A stretch of 64,000 bases of DNA from CAZPXH01 sp964591085 (GCA_964591085.1 CAZPXH010000012.1:19877-83876), one strand, 5' to 3'; positions 44,879 to 54,439 are shown, counted from the first letter of the stretch. Numbers and translations: made by a program. The notes: generated by a model not told the origin, from the letters alone.

Positions 44879-46534
44879 CTAGTTGGCCTCCGGTTTCCCG
44901 CCCTCGCCGGTGTAGAGGAAGCGCTTGATCTTCCGGGTAGGCGTCCGGACAAAGGGCTCGTCCTGCGGAATGATCTGCTGCAGGCGGGAGAAGCTGGACA
45001 GCTGTGCGTTCACGCGCCTGCGCAGCTCGGCGAGGAAATCGCTGATGGCCTCCGGAGTATCGGCTGCCCGGTTCTTCACTGAATCGCCAATCCTCGCGAG
45101 GTAGTCCTGCAGCGCCTCGTAGTTCACCCGTACCCGCGCTACCAGACCCCGGTTTTCTTCCTCGTAGACCAGGGACTCTTCAACAAACTCCTGATTGTCT
45201 ATGACCGCCTCAATGGCCTCGGGGTAGATGTTCTCCCCGCTTGGGCCAAGAATCATTGTCTTGGTCCGGCCCCGGATTGCCAGGTAGCCGTCCCGGGACC
45301 AGGCACCACGATCCCCCGTGCTGAACCAGCCGTCCTCGGAGAGCACCTCGGCCGATTTCTCCGGCTCCCGGTAGTAGCCGACCATGATGCTGGGGCCCCG
45401 GACCTCAATGTCTCCGATGCCGTCCTCGTTCTGGTTTGACAGGCGGACCTCAAGTCCGCCCAGCACCGGACCGGTTGCCCCGGGTTGCTGCTTGCCCGGA
45501 CCAATCCCGGAGATCAGAGGCGATGTCTCTGTGAGACCGTAGCCGATGGCATAGGGGAACCCGCCGTCGTGCAGGAAGCGCTCCACTGCAGGGTCCAGCG
45601 GCGCGCCGCCAATGCCAAAGTACTTCATCCGTCCACCAAAAACGGAAATGAGCTTCTTCACCGCAATCCGGGACAGCAGTTTGCGGAAGAGCGGCCGGCG
45701 ATAGAGGCGCGCCGTGAGGCTGTCACCCCGGAACTGGGGTGCAACGCGGCTGCGGTAGATCTTCTCAATGAGCAACGGCACTGAGCACATCGCGTGCGGG
45801 CGGATCTCGCTCAAGGCAGGTAGGAGAACGGAGACGGAGGGCGGTCGCTTCAGATACCAAATGCTCATGCCGCGCACCATCATCATCAGCATCCCGATTG
45901 TGCACTCATAGGTGTGCGCCAGCGGGAGGATACCCAGGTGCCGCTCTCCCGGCCGCATGTCAGTGAGCTTGCCGGCTTCAATCGCGTTCCAGGAGAGATT
46001 GCGGTTGGTCAGGACAACGCCCTTGCTGCTTCCGGTGGTGCCGGACGTGTAGATGATACAGGCGATATCGTCCGGTTCTACGGTGACAGCCGAATCGCCA
46101 TCCGCGTACGAATCCGTCGCAAGCTGGGCGATGTCCTGGATCTGCATGTCGGGCGCGTCTGCAGGGAGGCGCTTTCGCATCTCCTCGCTGGTCACGAGCA
46201 GCGTAGACCCGGAATGACTGAGGATGTTTCCGATCTCCGCTGGGGAGAAATCCGGGAGGATAGGAACAATTACCGCACCAATGTGATTGATGGCAAAGTA
46301 GGCAACCGGCCACTCCGGACGGTTCTCGCTGAGGAGTGCTACCCGATCCCCTCGGCCAATGCCCGCCGCAGTCAGGCGGGATGCGGTGCGCCGGATCCGG
46401 GAGGCAAACTCGCGATAGCTGAAGGGCTCCTCACCGATAGAGCCGAAGGCCGGGGTGTCGGAATACAAACGAACAGCGGTCTGCCACAGATGCTGCAGAG
46501 TGAGCCGCTGCTCAAATTCGGGGTGCTGTTTCAT
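44879..46534 (-). CDS. AMP-dependent acyl-CoA synthetase/ligase
   Basis: The 551-residue protein has the adenylate-forming motifs: A3 IIYTSGTTGSSKGVVLTNRN, A5 YGLTETSPLI, A7 GWFSTGDRGAWSRDGYLAI and A8-like KTMILGPSGENIYPEAIEAV. This is the long-chain acyl-CoA synthetase pattern: it activates fatty acids with ATP and CoA. The start is uncertain. ATG 46534 has AGGA very close; GTG 46552 adds six residues. The final catalytic Lys segment may be RTPTRKIKRFLY near the C-terminus. Confidence 0.92.
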   Translation of the reverse strand: MKQHPEFEQRLTLQHLWQTAVRLYSDTPAFGSIGEEPFSYREFASRIRRTASRLTAAGIGRGDRVALLSENRPEWPVAYFAINHIGAVIVPILPDFSPAEIGNILSHSGSTLLVTSEEMRKRLPADAPDMQIQDIAQLATDSYADGDSAVTVEPDDIACIIYTSGTTGSSKGVVLTNRNLSWNAIEAGKLTDMRPGERHLGILPLAHTYECTIGMLMMMVRGMSIWYLKRPPSVSVLLPALSEIRPHAMCSVPLLIEKIYRSRVAPQFRGDSLTARLYRRPLFRKLLSRIAVKKLISVFGGRMKYFGIGGAPLDPAVERFLHDGGFPYAIGYGLTETSPLISGIGPGKQQPGATGPVLGGLEVRLSNQNEDGIGDIEVRGPSIMVGYYREPEKSAEVLSEDGWFSTGDRGAWSRDGYLAIRGRTKTMILGPSGENIYPEAIEAVIDNQEFVEESLVYEEENRGLVARVRVNYEALQDYLARIGDSVKNRAADTPEAISDFLAELRRRVNAQLSSFSRLQQIIPQDEPFVRTPTRKIKRFLYTGEGGKPEAN

Positions 46535-46571
46535 TTCCTGACCAGTATACACCCCTTCATGGGGCGCGTGC

Positions 46572-47054
46572 TCAACGCTCTATCAGGATGATGCTGATGT
46601 AGCCACCGGCAAGCGCGCCCATGGAGGCAATGCCCGTGATGCGGTGCTCCAGAGAACCTTGCTCCCACACAAAAGCGTTCAGACCAAAGCCGACGACCGC
46701 CGCTGCGTTGAGCAGCGTGTGCGGCCAGACCCTCGCAAGCCGGTCCCGATAGGCGATGGTCCCCAGAACCTGGCTTGTAAGCATGCTGCCCATGGTGCTG
46801 ATTCCCAGAACCGGATGGAGCACCGACAGTGCACCTTCTTCTTCCACGCCAATAAACCCGAAGGCGGCGGTAGCGCTGGCGAGCCCCAGGCTCACGTAGC
46901 CGCTGATCCGGTGCAGTCCGGTTTGCCGAATAAACTCCGGCACGGTTCGTCCGTCGCCTTCGGCGTCCTGTGCAATCACCGGCGCGGCGGCGATTGCGGC
47001 CACAACGGCGAGCATAAGCATCCGTTTCCATGCGGTTGTCTTGTGTTGTCTCAT
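46572..47054 (-). CDS. Small polytopic membrane protein with signal-like N-terminus
   Basis: The 160-residue product begins RQHKTTAWKRMLMLAVVAAI with a signal-like segment ending PVIAQDAEG. It then has four hydrophobic helices (ISGYVSLGLASATAAFGFIG, VLGISTMGSMLTSQVLGTIA, TLLNAAAVVGFGLNAFVWEQ, GIASMGALAGGYISIILIER). His residues precede helices in LHRISG, VLHPVLG and EHRITG, a spacing that recalls cytochrome b561-like or DUF membrane proteins. I do not recognise the family. Its ATG overlaps the stop of the GH13-like gene as ATGA. Confidence 0.7.
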   Translation of the reverse strand: MRQHKTTAWKRMLMLAVVAAIAAAPVIAQDAEGDGRTVPEFIRQTGLHRISGYVSLGLASATAAFGFIGVEEEGALSVLHPVLGISTMGSMLTSQVLGTIAYRDRLARVWPHTLLNAAAVVGFGLNAFVWEQGSLEHRITGIASMGALAGGYISIILIER

Positions 47055-49132
47055 GTAACCGAAAGGTACGAAAGCAGGTCGCCCGGGGCGAGCAGCGCGC
47101 GGAAATTGTGAGGGCCCATGCGTACCGGACGTCCGGTATCAAAGATTGCTTCCTCCGGTGCCTCGTCGGAGAGGATGTCCCTTACGAACACGGCCGGCGC
47201 GCCACCCTCGGACAGGCCGAGCAGGGGACCGATGGCTGTCTGCTGTTCCTCCGCGGAGAAATTGAAGGCGCAGACGAGCACCCCCGCCTCATCCGGCAGG
47301 CGAAGGAGTACGCTGAGGACCGCGGCATTGCCAGTATCCGGTGCCCCGAGGTACTCACTTTCCGCGATGCGGAAGGTACCCCGCTGCTCCAGGATGTAGC
47401 GGAGGCGGTTTGCAAAGCTGCCAGGCTGAGACAGTTGGTCTTCCAGGCTCCCGTACAGGCTTCGGGCGGCGGGAAGCTCGGCTTGCGCCTCCGGGCCGGG
47501 CGTCCGCAGGCCGTAAGCACCGCGATTTACCCAGCGGGTATCACCGTCGGCCAGCAGGTTCACCACCGCTGCCGGTGCAAGGGGCACCGCCCCCACAATG
47601 TCCCAGCCGGAGATGGCGAACACCCCCGGGAGCAGGGCGTTGAAGGCGGCAAGCAGCAGGTGCGCCCGACGGACCCGATCCAGCTCGCCGTCCACCATGT
47701 CATCGTAGTTGGACAATCCAAGCGCGGCCGCACAGAGACTTGCCATGGTGCAGGCAATTCCGTTCTGGCTCGGCAGGTTTCCCAGACCCGGGGAGGCGAG
47801 GAGGCGGGTTGCGAGCTCCTCGCGGATCTTCTCCCGGAGTTCAATGCCGGTGAACTCTTCCTCTTGCAGGGTGTAGCGATCGTTCGCGTGGTTGCTCCAG
47901 AAGTGCACCAACTCCATGGTCAGCTCATCGTGGTTTTGCAACGCGTGCACCAGGCTCGCGGGATCCACGCCAAACTCCACCATCTCTGCAAGCATCAGCC
48001 GGAGAAAGCTGCAGTTGCCCGTCACCAGCGCGTGCTGCACCGCAGGCCGGGTTACAAAGTCATAGGAAAGGTCAGCGCCGCGGTCTCCCATCGCCACCAG
48101 GTCGTCAATGGAAAGGTTCAGTTCCTGGAAGCTGAAGCCGCCGTGGCGTCGCACCATACCGGCAATCAGCTCGTTTACGGTGCGCGACAGGGGATGCCCC
48201 TCTGCAAAGGCGGGCCCACCTTCCGGCGGTGGCTCCAGGCCAAGAAAGCCGTTGGCATCCAGGCGGAGCATCCCTTCGCCGAGCACGTACAGCGAGTGCA
48301 CCGCGTCGCCAAGGACCAGCCGGGCCGCGGTCATGGACGGGTGGAGCCAGCGCAGGCTCGGTTGACCGTCCTTGAAGTAGTGCAGGTAGACCCATCGCCG
48401 TGCAATCCCGTCAACGCAACGGATTTCCGGGGTGCAGCTGTAGTTGCTGTCCTTGATTCCAGGTTCGGCAAAAATTACCCGGGGCAGCCGACCTGGCAGA
48501 TAGCCGCTCTGTGTAAGGAGGTCCACCGCCTCCGGTGGAAGGTTGACGCTATCGTGACCTTCCGGCACTTCCGGGAGCAGGTTCCAGTCGGCCTCATCAA
48601 CAGGAATCATGTAGAAGAGACCTGGCCATGGCGCTACTCCGCGCTCCGCCAGCCGCCAATCGGGTCCCTTGCCGGTATGTCCCGGGATCAGGTCCCCGAT
48701 GACCGTGATTCCCCGGGCCCGCGAGCGGTCAATCATGTGCCGGTAGGTCTCTTCGTCTCCAAACTCCGGATCCAGGTCGAAGCTGCATCGATCAAAGTCC
48801 CCGTCAATGCTCGGGGTCCAATCTCCGTTGCGGTATCCGCCCCCGCGCTTGATCGGTCCGGTGTGAATTGCGGTGACGCCCAGGTGGGCCAGCAGGTCCA
48901 GAGCCTGAGGATCCGCCCAGCGTTCCGCCACCGACTCGCCGGGTGCGTGCAGGGTGGAGGAGGGATAGGCGGTGTACCAGACAGCGGCCTGTCTCACCGC
49001 ATCGCGTGCCCGGGCAAAGCCAAAGCGACGAGGCGTTTCCACGGGCGGGAACACCTCTGTGAGGAGGCGTTCGGCGTGCCTGAGCATGGCCAGCTCCCGC
49101 AGGCGTTCCAATTCGCTGCTGTCCTGTTCCAT
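47051..49132 (-). CDS. GH13-like glycosidase, 693 residues
   Basis: GH13 landmarks in order: region I TVIGDLIPGHTGKG, region II GMLRLDANGFLG with Asp292, region III FSFQELNLSIDD with Glu337, region IV LQNHDELTM with Asp402. The triad is complete. Spacing is unusual, with about 120 residues between region I and region II (FYMIPVDEADWNLLPEVPEG). A C-terminal beta domain is present (VLVCAFNFSAEEQQT). It has no signal peptide. It vaguely resembles trehalose synthase-type enzymes, but I cannot assign a reaction. Starts at 49132, 49147 and 49171 are in frame; 49132 lies 8 bases past the MATE stop with GGGG upstream. Confidence 0.78.
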   Translation of the reverse strand: MEQDSSELERLRELAMLRHAERLLTEVFPPVETPRRFGFARARDAVRQAAVWYTAYPSSTLHAPGESVAERWADPQALDLLAHLGVTAIHTGPIKRGGGYRNGDWTPSIDGDFDRCSFDLDPEFGDEETYRHMIDRSRARGITVIGDLIPGHTGKGPDWRLAERGVAPWPGLFYMIPVDEADWNLLPEVPEGHDSVNLPPEAVDLLTQSGYLPGRLPRVIFAEPGIKDSNYSCTPEIRCVDGIARRWVYLHYFKDGQPSLRWLHPSMTAARLVLGDAVHSLYVLGEGMLRLDANGFLGLEPPPEGGPAFAEGHPLSRTVNELIAGMVRRHGGFSFQELNLSIDDLVAMGDRGADLSYDFVTRPAVQHALVTGNCSFLRLMLAEMVEFGVDPASLVHALQNHDELTMELVHFWSNHANDRYTLQEEEFTGIELREKIREELATRLLASPGLGNLPSQNGIACTMASLCAAALGLSNYDDMVDGELDRVRRAHLLLAAFNALLPGVFAISGWDIVGAVPLAPAAVVNLLADGDTRWVNRGAYGLRTPGPEAQAELPAARSLYGSLEDQLSQPGSFANRLRYILEQRGTFRIAESEYLGAPDTGNAAVLSVLLRLPDEAGVLVCAFNFSAEEQQTAIGPLLGLSEGGAPAVFVRDILSDEAPEEAIFDTGRPVRMGPHNFRALLAPGDLLSYLSVT

Positions 49133-49139
49133 GTGGCCC

Positions 49140-50597
49140 CTATCCATGTGCCTCTTCGGCGGCTCCGTCAAGCTGAACGTGCAGCCATCTGCCGCTGCGG
49201 AAGCCGGCCCAGAGGATAAGAGCGTGGCTCAATTGATAGCTCGCAAAGCCTGTCCATGCCCCGATCACCCCCAGATTGAAGCCAAAGATCAGCAGCGCAG
49301 AAAGCCCGAGGATGAAGAGCAGGTTGGTTGAGGCTTCGCTGGCGAACACAAAGCGCCCCCAGCCGTTATGGGTGAAGACAATCTCAAACGAGTAGCCGAG
49401 CACCTCTACAAAGAAGAACGGTGCAAAGAAGCGGAGCCCGAGGTAGCCGAGGTCCCGGAGCCCCGGCTCCACCCCAAAGAGTGCCAGGACAAGCCCGGGC
49501 GCCGTGATGATAAAGGCGAGTACCACCACCGCGATGCCGGCCGCAAGCACCTGCTGCGCAAGCACCACCTTGCGTGCCGACTCCGGCGCTTCTGCCCCCA
49601 GGGCATTTCCCACAAGGATTGCCGCGCCGTTTGCAAAGCCGCCCACTATCGTTTTGTTGATCCGGAACAGCGCGAACATCAGTCCAGTGACCGCCAGTGC
49701 CTCCGTGGAGATGCGCTCGACCATGCTCTGGAATCCCAGGAAAATCAGGAGGGCCGCTGAGTTCTGGAGGGCGGGCGGAGCCATAACCTTGATCATGGTG
49801 CGCACCAGGGTCCGGCGTGGCAAAGCAAAGGTGCGCAGCGCAAAGTCTCGCAGCGCAGGAGCAAGGCGCGCATAGGACACCAGGATCAGGGCCGCGAGCC
49901 CATCCGCAGCTACGGTTCCCAGGGCCGCGCCGCGAATTCCCAGTGCGGGAAACCCCAGGTTTCCGAAGATCAGGAGCCAGTTGAAGAACACGTTGGCCGC
50001 GTTGCCCACCAGCGTCGCCGCCATCACCACCCCGGTTCGGTGGACCGCGCCCAGGAAGCCGCGGTGCGCCGCGGCAACCGCCATGAGGAGGACACCCCAG
50101 CGCACCGTCAGGACGTACTCGGTGGCCTGACCCCGAACTGCCGTGTCCGAGATCAGGAGTCTGAGGATGCCGGGAACCAGCGTAGAGAGCAGCAGCGCAA
50201 GACCCGCGGTTCCCAGGGCCACCACGGCTGCCTCCCCCAGGACACTTCCGGCGTGATCCGTGCTCTCTCCGCGGCTGCGTGCCCGGCCAAAGCGGCGGCT
50301 GGTCACGGCCTGGGCGCCAAGGAGGTTGGGCCACGCGAGCGTGAAGAGCACACCGGTGGTCATGGTTCCAATGCTTGCGGCCGCCAGGGTTACGGTGCCC
50401 AGGCGACCGAGCATGGCCAGGTCAATGATTCGCATGAGGTACTGGCTCATGTTTCCGGCAAGCAGTGGGGCACCGAGGGCCACGATGCGGCCGATACGCG
50501 CTCCCAGGGGCGTATCCGGGCCGGGGATCTGTGTTCTGTCCAGGTTCTCCTCCGTGCCGGGCCGTGGCTTGGCCGAGGGGCGCGGGAAGCGTAGCAT
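49140..50597 (-). CDS. MATE-family efflux transporter
   Basis: The 485-residue protein has about twelve membrane helices and the MATE pattern: LGAPLLAGNMSQYLMRIIDL, SIGTMTTGVLFTLAWPNLLG, HRGFLGAVHRTGVVMAATLV and FANGAAILVGNALGAEAPES. MATE proteins export drugs or cations using Na+ or H+ gradients. ATG 50597 lies only 13 bases from the divergent ATG 50611 of the kinase gene. ATG 50612 (17th residue of a longer frame) would overlap it, so the true start may lie further downstream. It is first in a minus-strand run of five genes. Confidence 0.9.
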   Translation of the reverse strand: MLRFPRPSAKPRPGTEENLDRTQIPGPDTPLGARIGRIVALGAPLLAGNMSQYLMRIIDLAMLGRLGTVTLAAASIGTMTTGVLFTLAWPNLLGAQAVTSRRFGRARSRGESTDHAGSVLGEAAVVALGTAGLALLLSTLVPGILRLLISDTAVRGQATEYVLTVRWGVLLMAVAAAHRGFLGAVHRTGVVMAATLVGNAANVFFNWLLIFGNLGFPALGIRGAALGTVAADGLAALILVSYARLAPALRDFALRTFALPRRTLVRTMIKVMAPPALQNSAALLIFLGFQSMVERISTEALAVTGLMFALFRINKTIVGGFANGAAILVGNALGAEAPESARKVVLAQQVLAAGIAVVVLAFIITAPGLVLALFGVEPGLRDLGYLGLRFFAPFFFVEVLGYSFEIVFTHNGWGRFVFASEASTNLLFILGLSALLIFGFNLGVIGAWTGFASYQLSHALILWAGFRSGRWLHVQLDGAAEEAHG

Positions 50598-50610
50598 AAG
50601 CACAAGCACC

Positions 50611-51357
50611 ATGCCCCAGGATCCAACCGAACGCGCAAACGAGGAGCTGCGGACTTTCATCTACGCGGTGTCCCACGATCTGCGCTCGCCCTTGTTCAGC
50701 CTCAGCGGCTTTGTCAACGAGTTGCGACAGGGCCTTCAGATTCTCCTGGAGCAGGTCCCGGCCCCGCTGCGAGAGCGGAACGCGGAGCTCATCGATACAC
50801 GAATCCTGGAGTCCATGGGCTACATTGAGCGGGCCAGTGGACGCCTGCTGACCATGACCAACTCGCTCCTTGAGCTCGGCCGGCTCGGCCGCTACGAGCT
50901 CCAGCCCGAGCCGCTCGCGTTCCCGGAGCTGGTGAGCGAGATCCTCGCCGGCTACGCCATGCAGATCCGGGAAAAGAACCTGACGGTACACACGGATGTC
51001 TGCAGCGAGCTCAGGGCCGACCGGAAGGCGGTGAACCGGATCCTCGCGAACCTCCTGGACAATGCGGTGAAGTTCGCCCCGGCCGAGGCTGGAGAAGTGC
51101 GCGTGCAGGCGGACTGTGACGCAGGCACCTGCCGGATTTGCGTATCAGACAACGGTCCCGGGATGGATCCTCGGACCGCCGAGGCGGTGTTTGAACCGTT
51201 CCGGCGCGGAGCAGGCCCCGATATTCCTGGGGAGGGAATGGGCCTTGCCATTGTCCGGAGCCTGGCCCGGAGGCTTGGTGGCGATGTCACTGTCGAAACC
51301 ACACCGGGTCAGGGCGCGGAGTTCACTGTGATAATCCCGAGCCCTCATCCCGCTTAG
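50611..51357 (+). CDS. Soluble sensor-less histidine kinase
   Basis: The 248-residue protein begins MPQDPTERANEELRTFIYAV, directly followed by the H-box AVSHDLRSPLFSLSGF with His and Asp. The ATPase domain is complete: N-box RILANLLDNAVKFAP, G1 VSDNGPGMD, F EPFRR and G2 GEGMGLAIVRSLARRLGG. There is no sensor or membrane domain, so input must come from a partner. No response regulator is adjacent. An in-frame open stretch upstream lies antisense to the MATE gene and is not used. Its stop overlaps the convergent ABC-F gene by 4 bases. Confidence 0.88.
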   Translation: MPQDPTERANEELRTFIYAVSHDLRSPLFSLSGFVNELRQGLQILLEQVPAPLRERNAELIDTRILESMGYIERASGRLLTMTNSLLELGRLGRYELQPEPLAFPELVSEILAGYAMQIREKNLTVHTDVCSELRADRKAVNRILANLLDNAVKFAPAEAGEVRVQADCDAGTCRICVSDNGPGMDPRTAEAVFEPFRRGAGPDIPGEGMGLAIVRSLARRLGGDVTVETTPGQGAEFTVIIPSPHPA

Positions 51358-52997
51358 ATCTGCACGGCCAGGTGTTGCCCACGGTATTGGGCGTCGCGGA
51401 GCGCCCGGATTTCCTCGCTCGCGAGGTAGTCGTCAAAGGGCATCCGGCGGTCAATCAAGCCTTCCGGCGTGAACTCAATGATGCGGTTTGCAACAGTGGA
51501 CACAATCTTGTGGTCGTGGCTGGTGAACAGGATCGGGCCGCGGAAATCGATCATCGCGTCGTTCAGGGCCTCAATGCTCTCCAGATCCAGGTGGTTCGTT
51601 GGCTCGTCCATGATCAGCACGTTCGGGCCTGTCAGCATGAGGCGCGAAAACATGCACCGAGCCTTCTCTCCACCGGACAGCACGCTCACCGGCTTCAGTG
51701 ACTCCTCTCCGCTGAACAGCATCCGGCCAAGGAAGCCGCGCACGTAGCTCTCCTCCTCCACTTCGCTGTACTGCCGAAGCCAGTCTGTGATGCTCATCGC
51801 GCTTTCAAAGTAGGGATTGGCATCGTTGGGGTAATAGCCGCTGGTGATGGTTGCCCCCCACTCAATGGTTCCAGCAAGCGGCTCGTCTTCACCAACCAGC
51901 ACGCGGAAGAGACTGGTCTTGGATTGGTGGTAGGGGCCGACGAAGGCGATCTTGTCGTCCGGTTGCACGGAGAGGTCAAAGGAGGACAAGGCGGCGCTCG
52001 TCTCGCCTTCCGTCTGCACTTTCAATCCTTCAACGTGGAGGATCACCTTCCCCGGTTCCCGAGCGGGCTCAAAGCGGATGTAGGGAGCCTTCCGGCTGGA
52101 GGGCTTGATGTCGTCAATGGTCAGCTTCTCAATCAGCTTCTGGCGGCTGGTCGCCTGCTTGGCCTTGGCCGCATTGGAAGCAAAGCGCTGAATAAAGGTC
52201 TTCAGCTCGGCGATCTTCTCCTCGCGGCGCTTCTTCTCGTTCTTCAGCTGCTGACGCGCAAGCTGGCTGGAGTGGTACCAGAAGTCGTAGTTACCCACAA
52301 AGAGCTGGATTCGCCCGTAATCAATGTCTGCGATGTGCGTGCACACACGGTCCAGGAAGTGCCGGTCGTGGCTGACCACAATGACGGTGTTATTGAAGCG
52401 CAGCAGGAAGTCCTCCAGCCACGCAATGCTCTCAAGGTCCAGATTGTTGGTGGGCTCATCCAGCAGCACAATGTCAGGATCGCCAAAGAGGGCCTGGGCC
52501 AGCAGCACCCGCACCTTCTGAGCACCATCCAGCTCTCCCATCTGTTTCTTCTGGCTTTCGGTGTCCAGTCCCAGCCCGGAGAGCAGGCGGCTTGCGTCAG
52601 CCTCCGCTTCCCAGCCTCCGAGCTCGGCAAACTCGGCCTCCAGCTCCGCCGCTCGGATCCCGTCTTCCTCGGTGAAATCCTCCCGCTCGTACAACGCATC
52701 CTTCTCCTGGCGTACCTGGTACAGGCGCGCGTGACCCATGATCACCGTGTCCATCACGCTGTACTCGTCAAACTGGAACTGGTCCTGGCGGAGGATGCCC
52801 AGGCGGCTCCCCGGGCTGATGCTGATTTCGCCGGTGTCCGGCTCTAATTCGCCGGAGAGGATTTTGAGGAAGGTGGATTTCCCGGCGCCATTCGCTCCGA
52901 TCACGCCGTAGCAGTTTCCCGGCGTGAACTTGATGTTGACCTCTCGGAAGAGTGGGCCTTCTCCGAAGCTGAGGCTGACGTTGCTGATGGTGATCAT
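51354..52997 (-). CDS. ABC-F family ATPase (YbiT-like)
   Basis: The 547-residue protein has two ABC cassettes and no membrane segments. Cassette 1: Walker A GVIGANGAGKSTFLKIL, a modified signature ELDGAQKVR and Walker B IVLLDEPTNNLDLES. The linker KNEKKRREEKIAELKTFIQR precedes cassette 2. Cassette 2: a degenerate Walker A FVGPYHQSKTSLFRVL, signature VLSGGEKARC and Walker B VLIMDEPTNHLDLES. ABC-F proteins act on the ribosome. YbiT-type members often have a variant second P-loop, as I recall, so the loss may be ancestral. The start is MITISNVSL at 52997. Confidence 0.92.
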   Translation of the reverse strand: MITISNVSLSFGEGPLFREVNIKFTPGNCYGVIGANGAGKSTFLKILSGELEPDTGEISISPGSRLGILRQDQFQFDEYSVMDTVIMGHARLYQVRQEKDALYEREDFTEEDGIRAAELEAEFAELGGWEAEADASRLLSGLGLDTESQKKQMGELDGAQKVRVLLAQALFGDPDIVLLDEPTNNLDLESIAWLEDFLLRFNNTVIVVSHDRHFLDRVCTHIADIDYGRIQLFVGNYDFWYHSSQLARQQLKNEKKRREEKIAELKTFIQRFASNAAKAKQATSRQKLIEKLTIDDIKPSSRKAPYIRFEPAREPGKVILHVEGLKVQTEGETSAALSSFDLSVQPDDKIAFVGPYHQSKTSLFRVLVGEDEPLAGTIEWGATITSGYYPNDANPYFESAMSITDWLRQYSEVEEESYVRGFLGRMLFSGEESLKPVSVLSGGEKARCMFSRLMLTGPNVLIMDEPTNHLDLESIEALNDAMIDFRGPILFTSHDHKIVSTVANRIIEFTPEGLIDRRMPFDDYLASEEIRALRDAQYRGQHLAVQI

Positions 52998-53092
52998 TTT
53001 GCCTGTGTGTAGCACGGGACCCGCCCCCATCGACAAGGGCCTCACCTCCGGCCTCGCTTGACGCACCGCGCCGGCCGCGCTCTGCTCTTTGC

Positions 53093-54439
53093 ATGAGTAC
53101 AGAGAATCCGGGCTCCGGGCCGGGCACCGTGGAGCGCACGCGCGTGTGGAACCGGGACTTCATCCTCCTCTTTCAGGGCCAGCTTGTGTCCGTGGTGGGT
53201 GACACGGCTTTCATGATTGCCCTGGGCTTCTGGGTGCTGGCGGAGACGGGATCCTCCGCGGTGATGGGTACCGTGGTTGCGCTCTCCGGCCTGGCCCGGG
53301 TGATTGCCGGTCCCGCCGGCGGGGTGTTCGCGGACCGCTGGAGCCGGAAGTGGACCATTGTGGGGATGGACCTGTTCCGTGGCGCGGTGGTGATGCTTGG
53401 CGCCATCCTGCTTTTCCGGGGCAACCTCAGCATTCCGGTTGTGCTTGCTGGCGCAGTTGGCATTGGTGCGGCAGACGCCTTCTTCCAGCCCGCGGTTGGT
53501 GCAAGCGTTCCGGACCTGGTGCCCCGCGCTCGGCTGGTGGAGGCAAACAGCGCTGTGGGCCTGGTGCAGCCGCTTGCCGGAATCCTGGGAAACTCCCTGG
53601 GTGGAGTCCTGTACACCGCCCTGGGCGCACCGCTGCTCTTTGTCTTCAACGCGGTGACCTACCTCCTGTCGGCTGTTTCAGAGAGCTTCATGCGCCTGAC
53701 CCACCGGCGCCGGGCCACCGCGAGTCCGGTTCCTGCTGACCCCCCGCCACCTGGTGGCGCTGGCGTGGATGGAGCCCTGGAGACAGCCGCGGCTCCATCA
53801 GAAGCCGCGACAAGTCACCGTGGAGGCAGCTTCTGGGCAGAGCTTTCGGAAGGCTTCACCTTTGCGTGGAAGCACCGCGCGCTCGGGCCAATGTTTCTCA
53901 ACGTCGGACTCCTGAACTTCCTGCTGACCATGGGGAGCGTGGTCCTGATTCCGTACTTCTCCCGAACTCCCGGACTCAACGCTGGAGCCTACGGGCTGAC
54001 AATGACCGCGCTCACCGGCGCATCCCTCATTGGCCTGGGCTTTTTGCAGGCAGTCCGGGTGCCGGCAAAGCGGCGCTTCATGGTCTTTGCAATCGCCGCG
54101 CTCGTTTTCAGCGTTGGCCGGATCTTCCTGATCATCCTTCCGGTTCTCCCGGTCATCATGCTGTTTGCCGTGATGGTTGGTTCCGGCGTGGCGGTGATCA
54201 ACGCCATTCTCATCAGCAGCATCCAGCACATTGTTCCGGAGGAACTCCGGGGAAAGGTCATTGGTTTGCTGGGGACGTTTGCTGGTGCGCTGTCACCGCT
54301 CGGCCTATTCATTGGGGGAGTGCTCGGCGATATCTTTCCCATCCCGCTGATCGTCCCCGCGAGCGGACTGGCCGTCCTTGTTGGGTTTATGCCTCTCCTC
54401 TTCAACAAATCAGTTGTCACCGCCATGAGTTTTGAATAG
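53093..54439 (+). CDS. MFS exporter (MFS_3, macrolide/siderophore-efflux-like)
   Basis: The 448-residue protein begins with a hydrophilic 20-residue leader, then NRDFILLFQGQLVSVVGDTA, the TM1 pattern of MFS_3 proteins (MefA/EntS-like). About 11-12 membrane helices follow, with the loop GGVFADRWSRKWTIVGMDL. The central loop is long and acidic/Pro-rich. The stop at 54437-54439 lies inside the candidate -35 of the tro promoter, so it is transcribed separately from tro. It diverges from the ABC-F gene. Confidence 0.9.
   Translation: MSTENPGSGPGTVERTRVWNRDFILLFQGQLVSVVGDTAFMIALGFWVLAETGSSAVMGTVVALSGLARVIAGPAGGVFADRWSRKWTIVGMDLFRGAVVMLGAILLFRGNLSIPVVLAGAVGIGAADAFFQPAVGASVPDLVPRARLVEANSAVGLVQPLAGILGNSLGGVLYTALGAPLLFVFNAVTYLLSAVSESFMRLTHRRRATASPVPADPPPPGGAGVDGALETAAAPSEAATSHRGGSFWAELSEGFTFAWKHRALGPMFLNVGLLNFLLTMGSVVLIPYFSRTPGLNAGAYGLTMTALTGASLIGLGFLQAVRVPAKRRFMVFAIAALVFSVGRIFLIILPVLPVIMLFAVMVGSGVAVINAILISSIQHIVPEELRGKVIGLLGTFAGALSPLGLFIGGVLGDIFPIPLIVPASGLAVLVGFMPLLFNKSVVTAMSFE

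Noticed and set aside
47030..49219. Open frame of over 700 codons on the plus strand, antisense to the GH13-like gene
   Set aside because: The minus-strand frame has a complete GH13 triad. The plus-strand frame shows only His/Arg/Gln-rich sequence and no fold.
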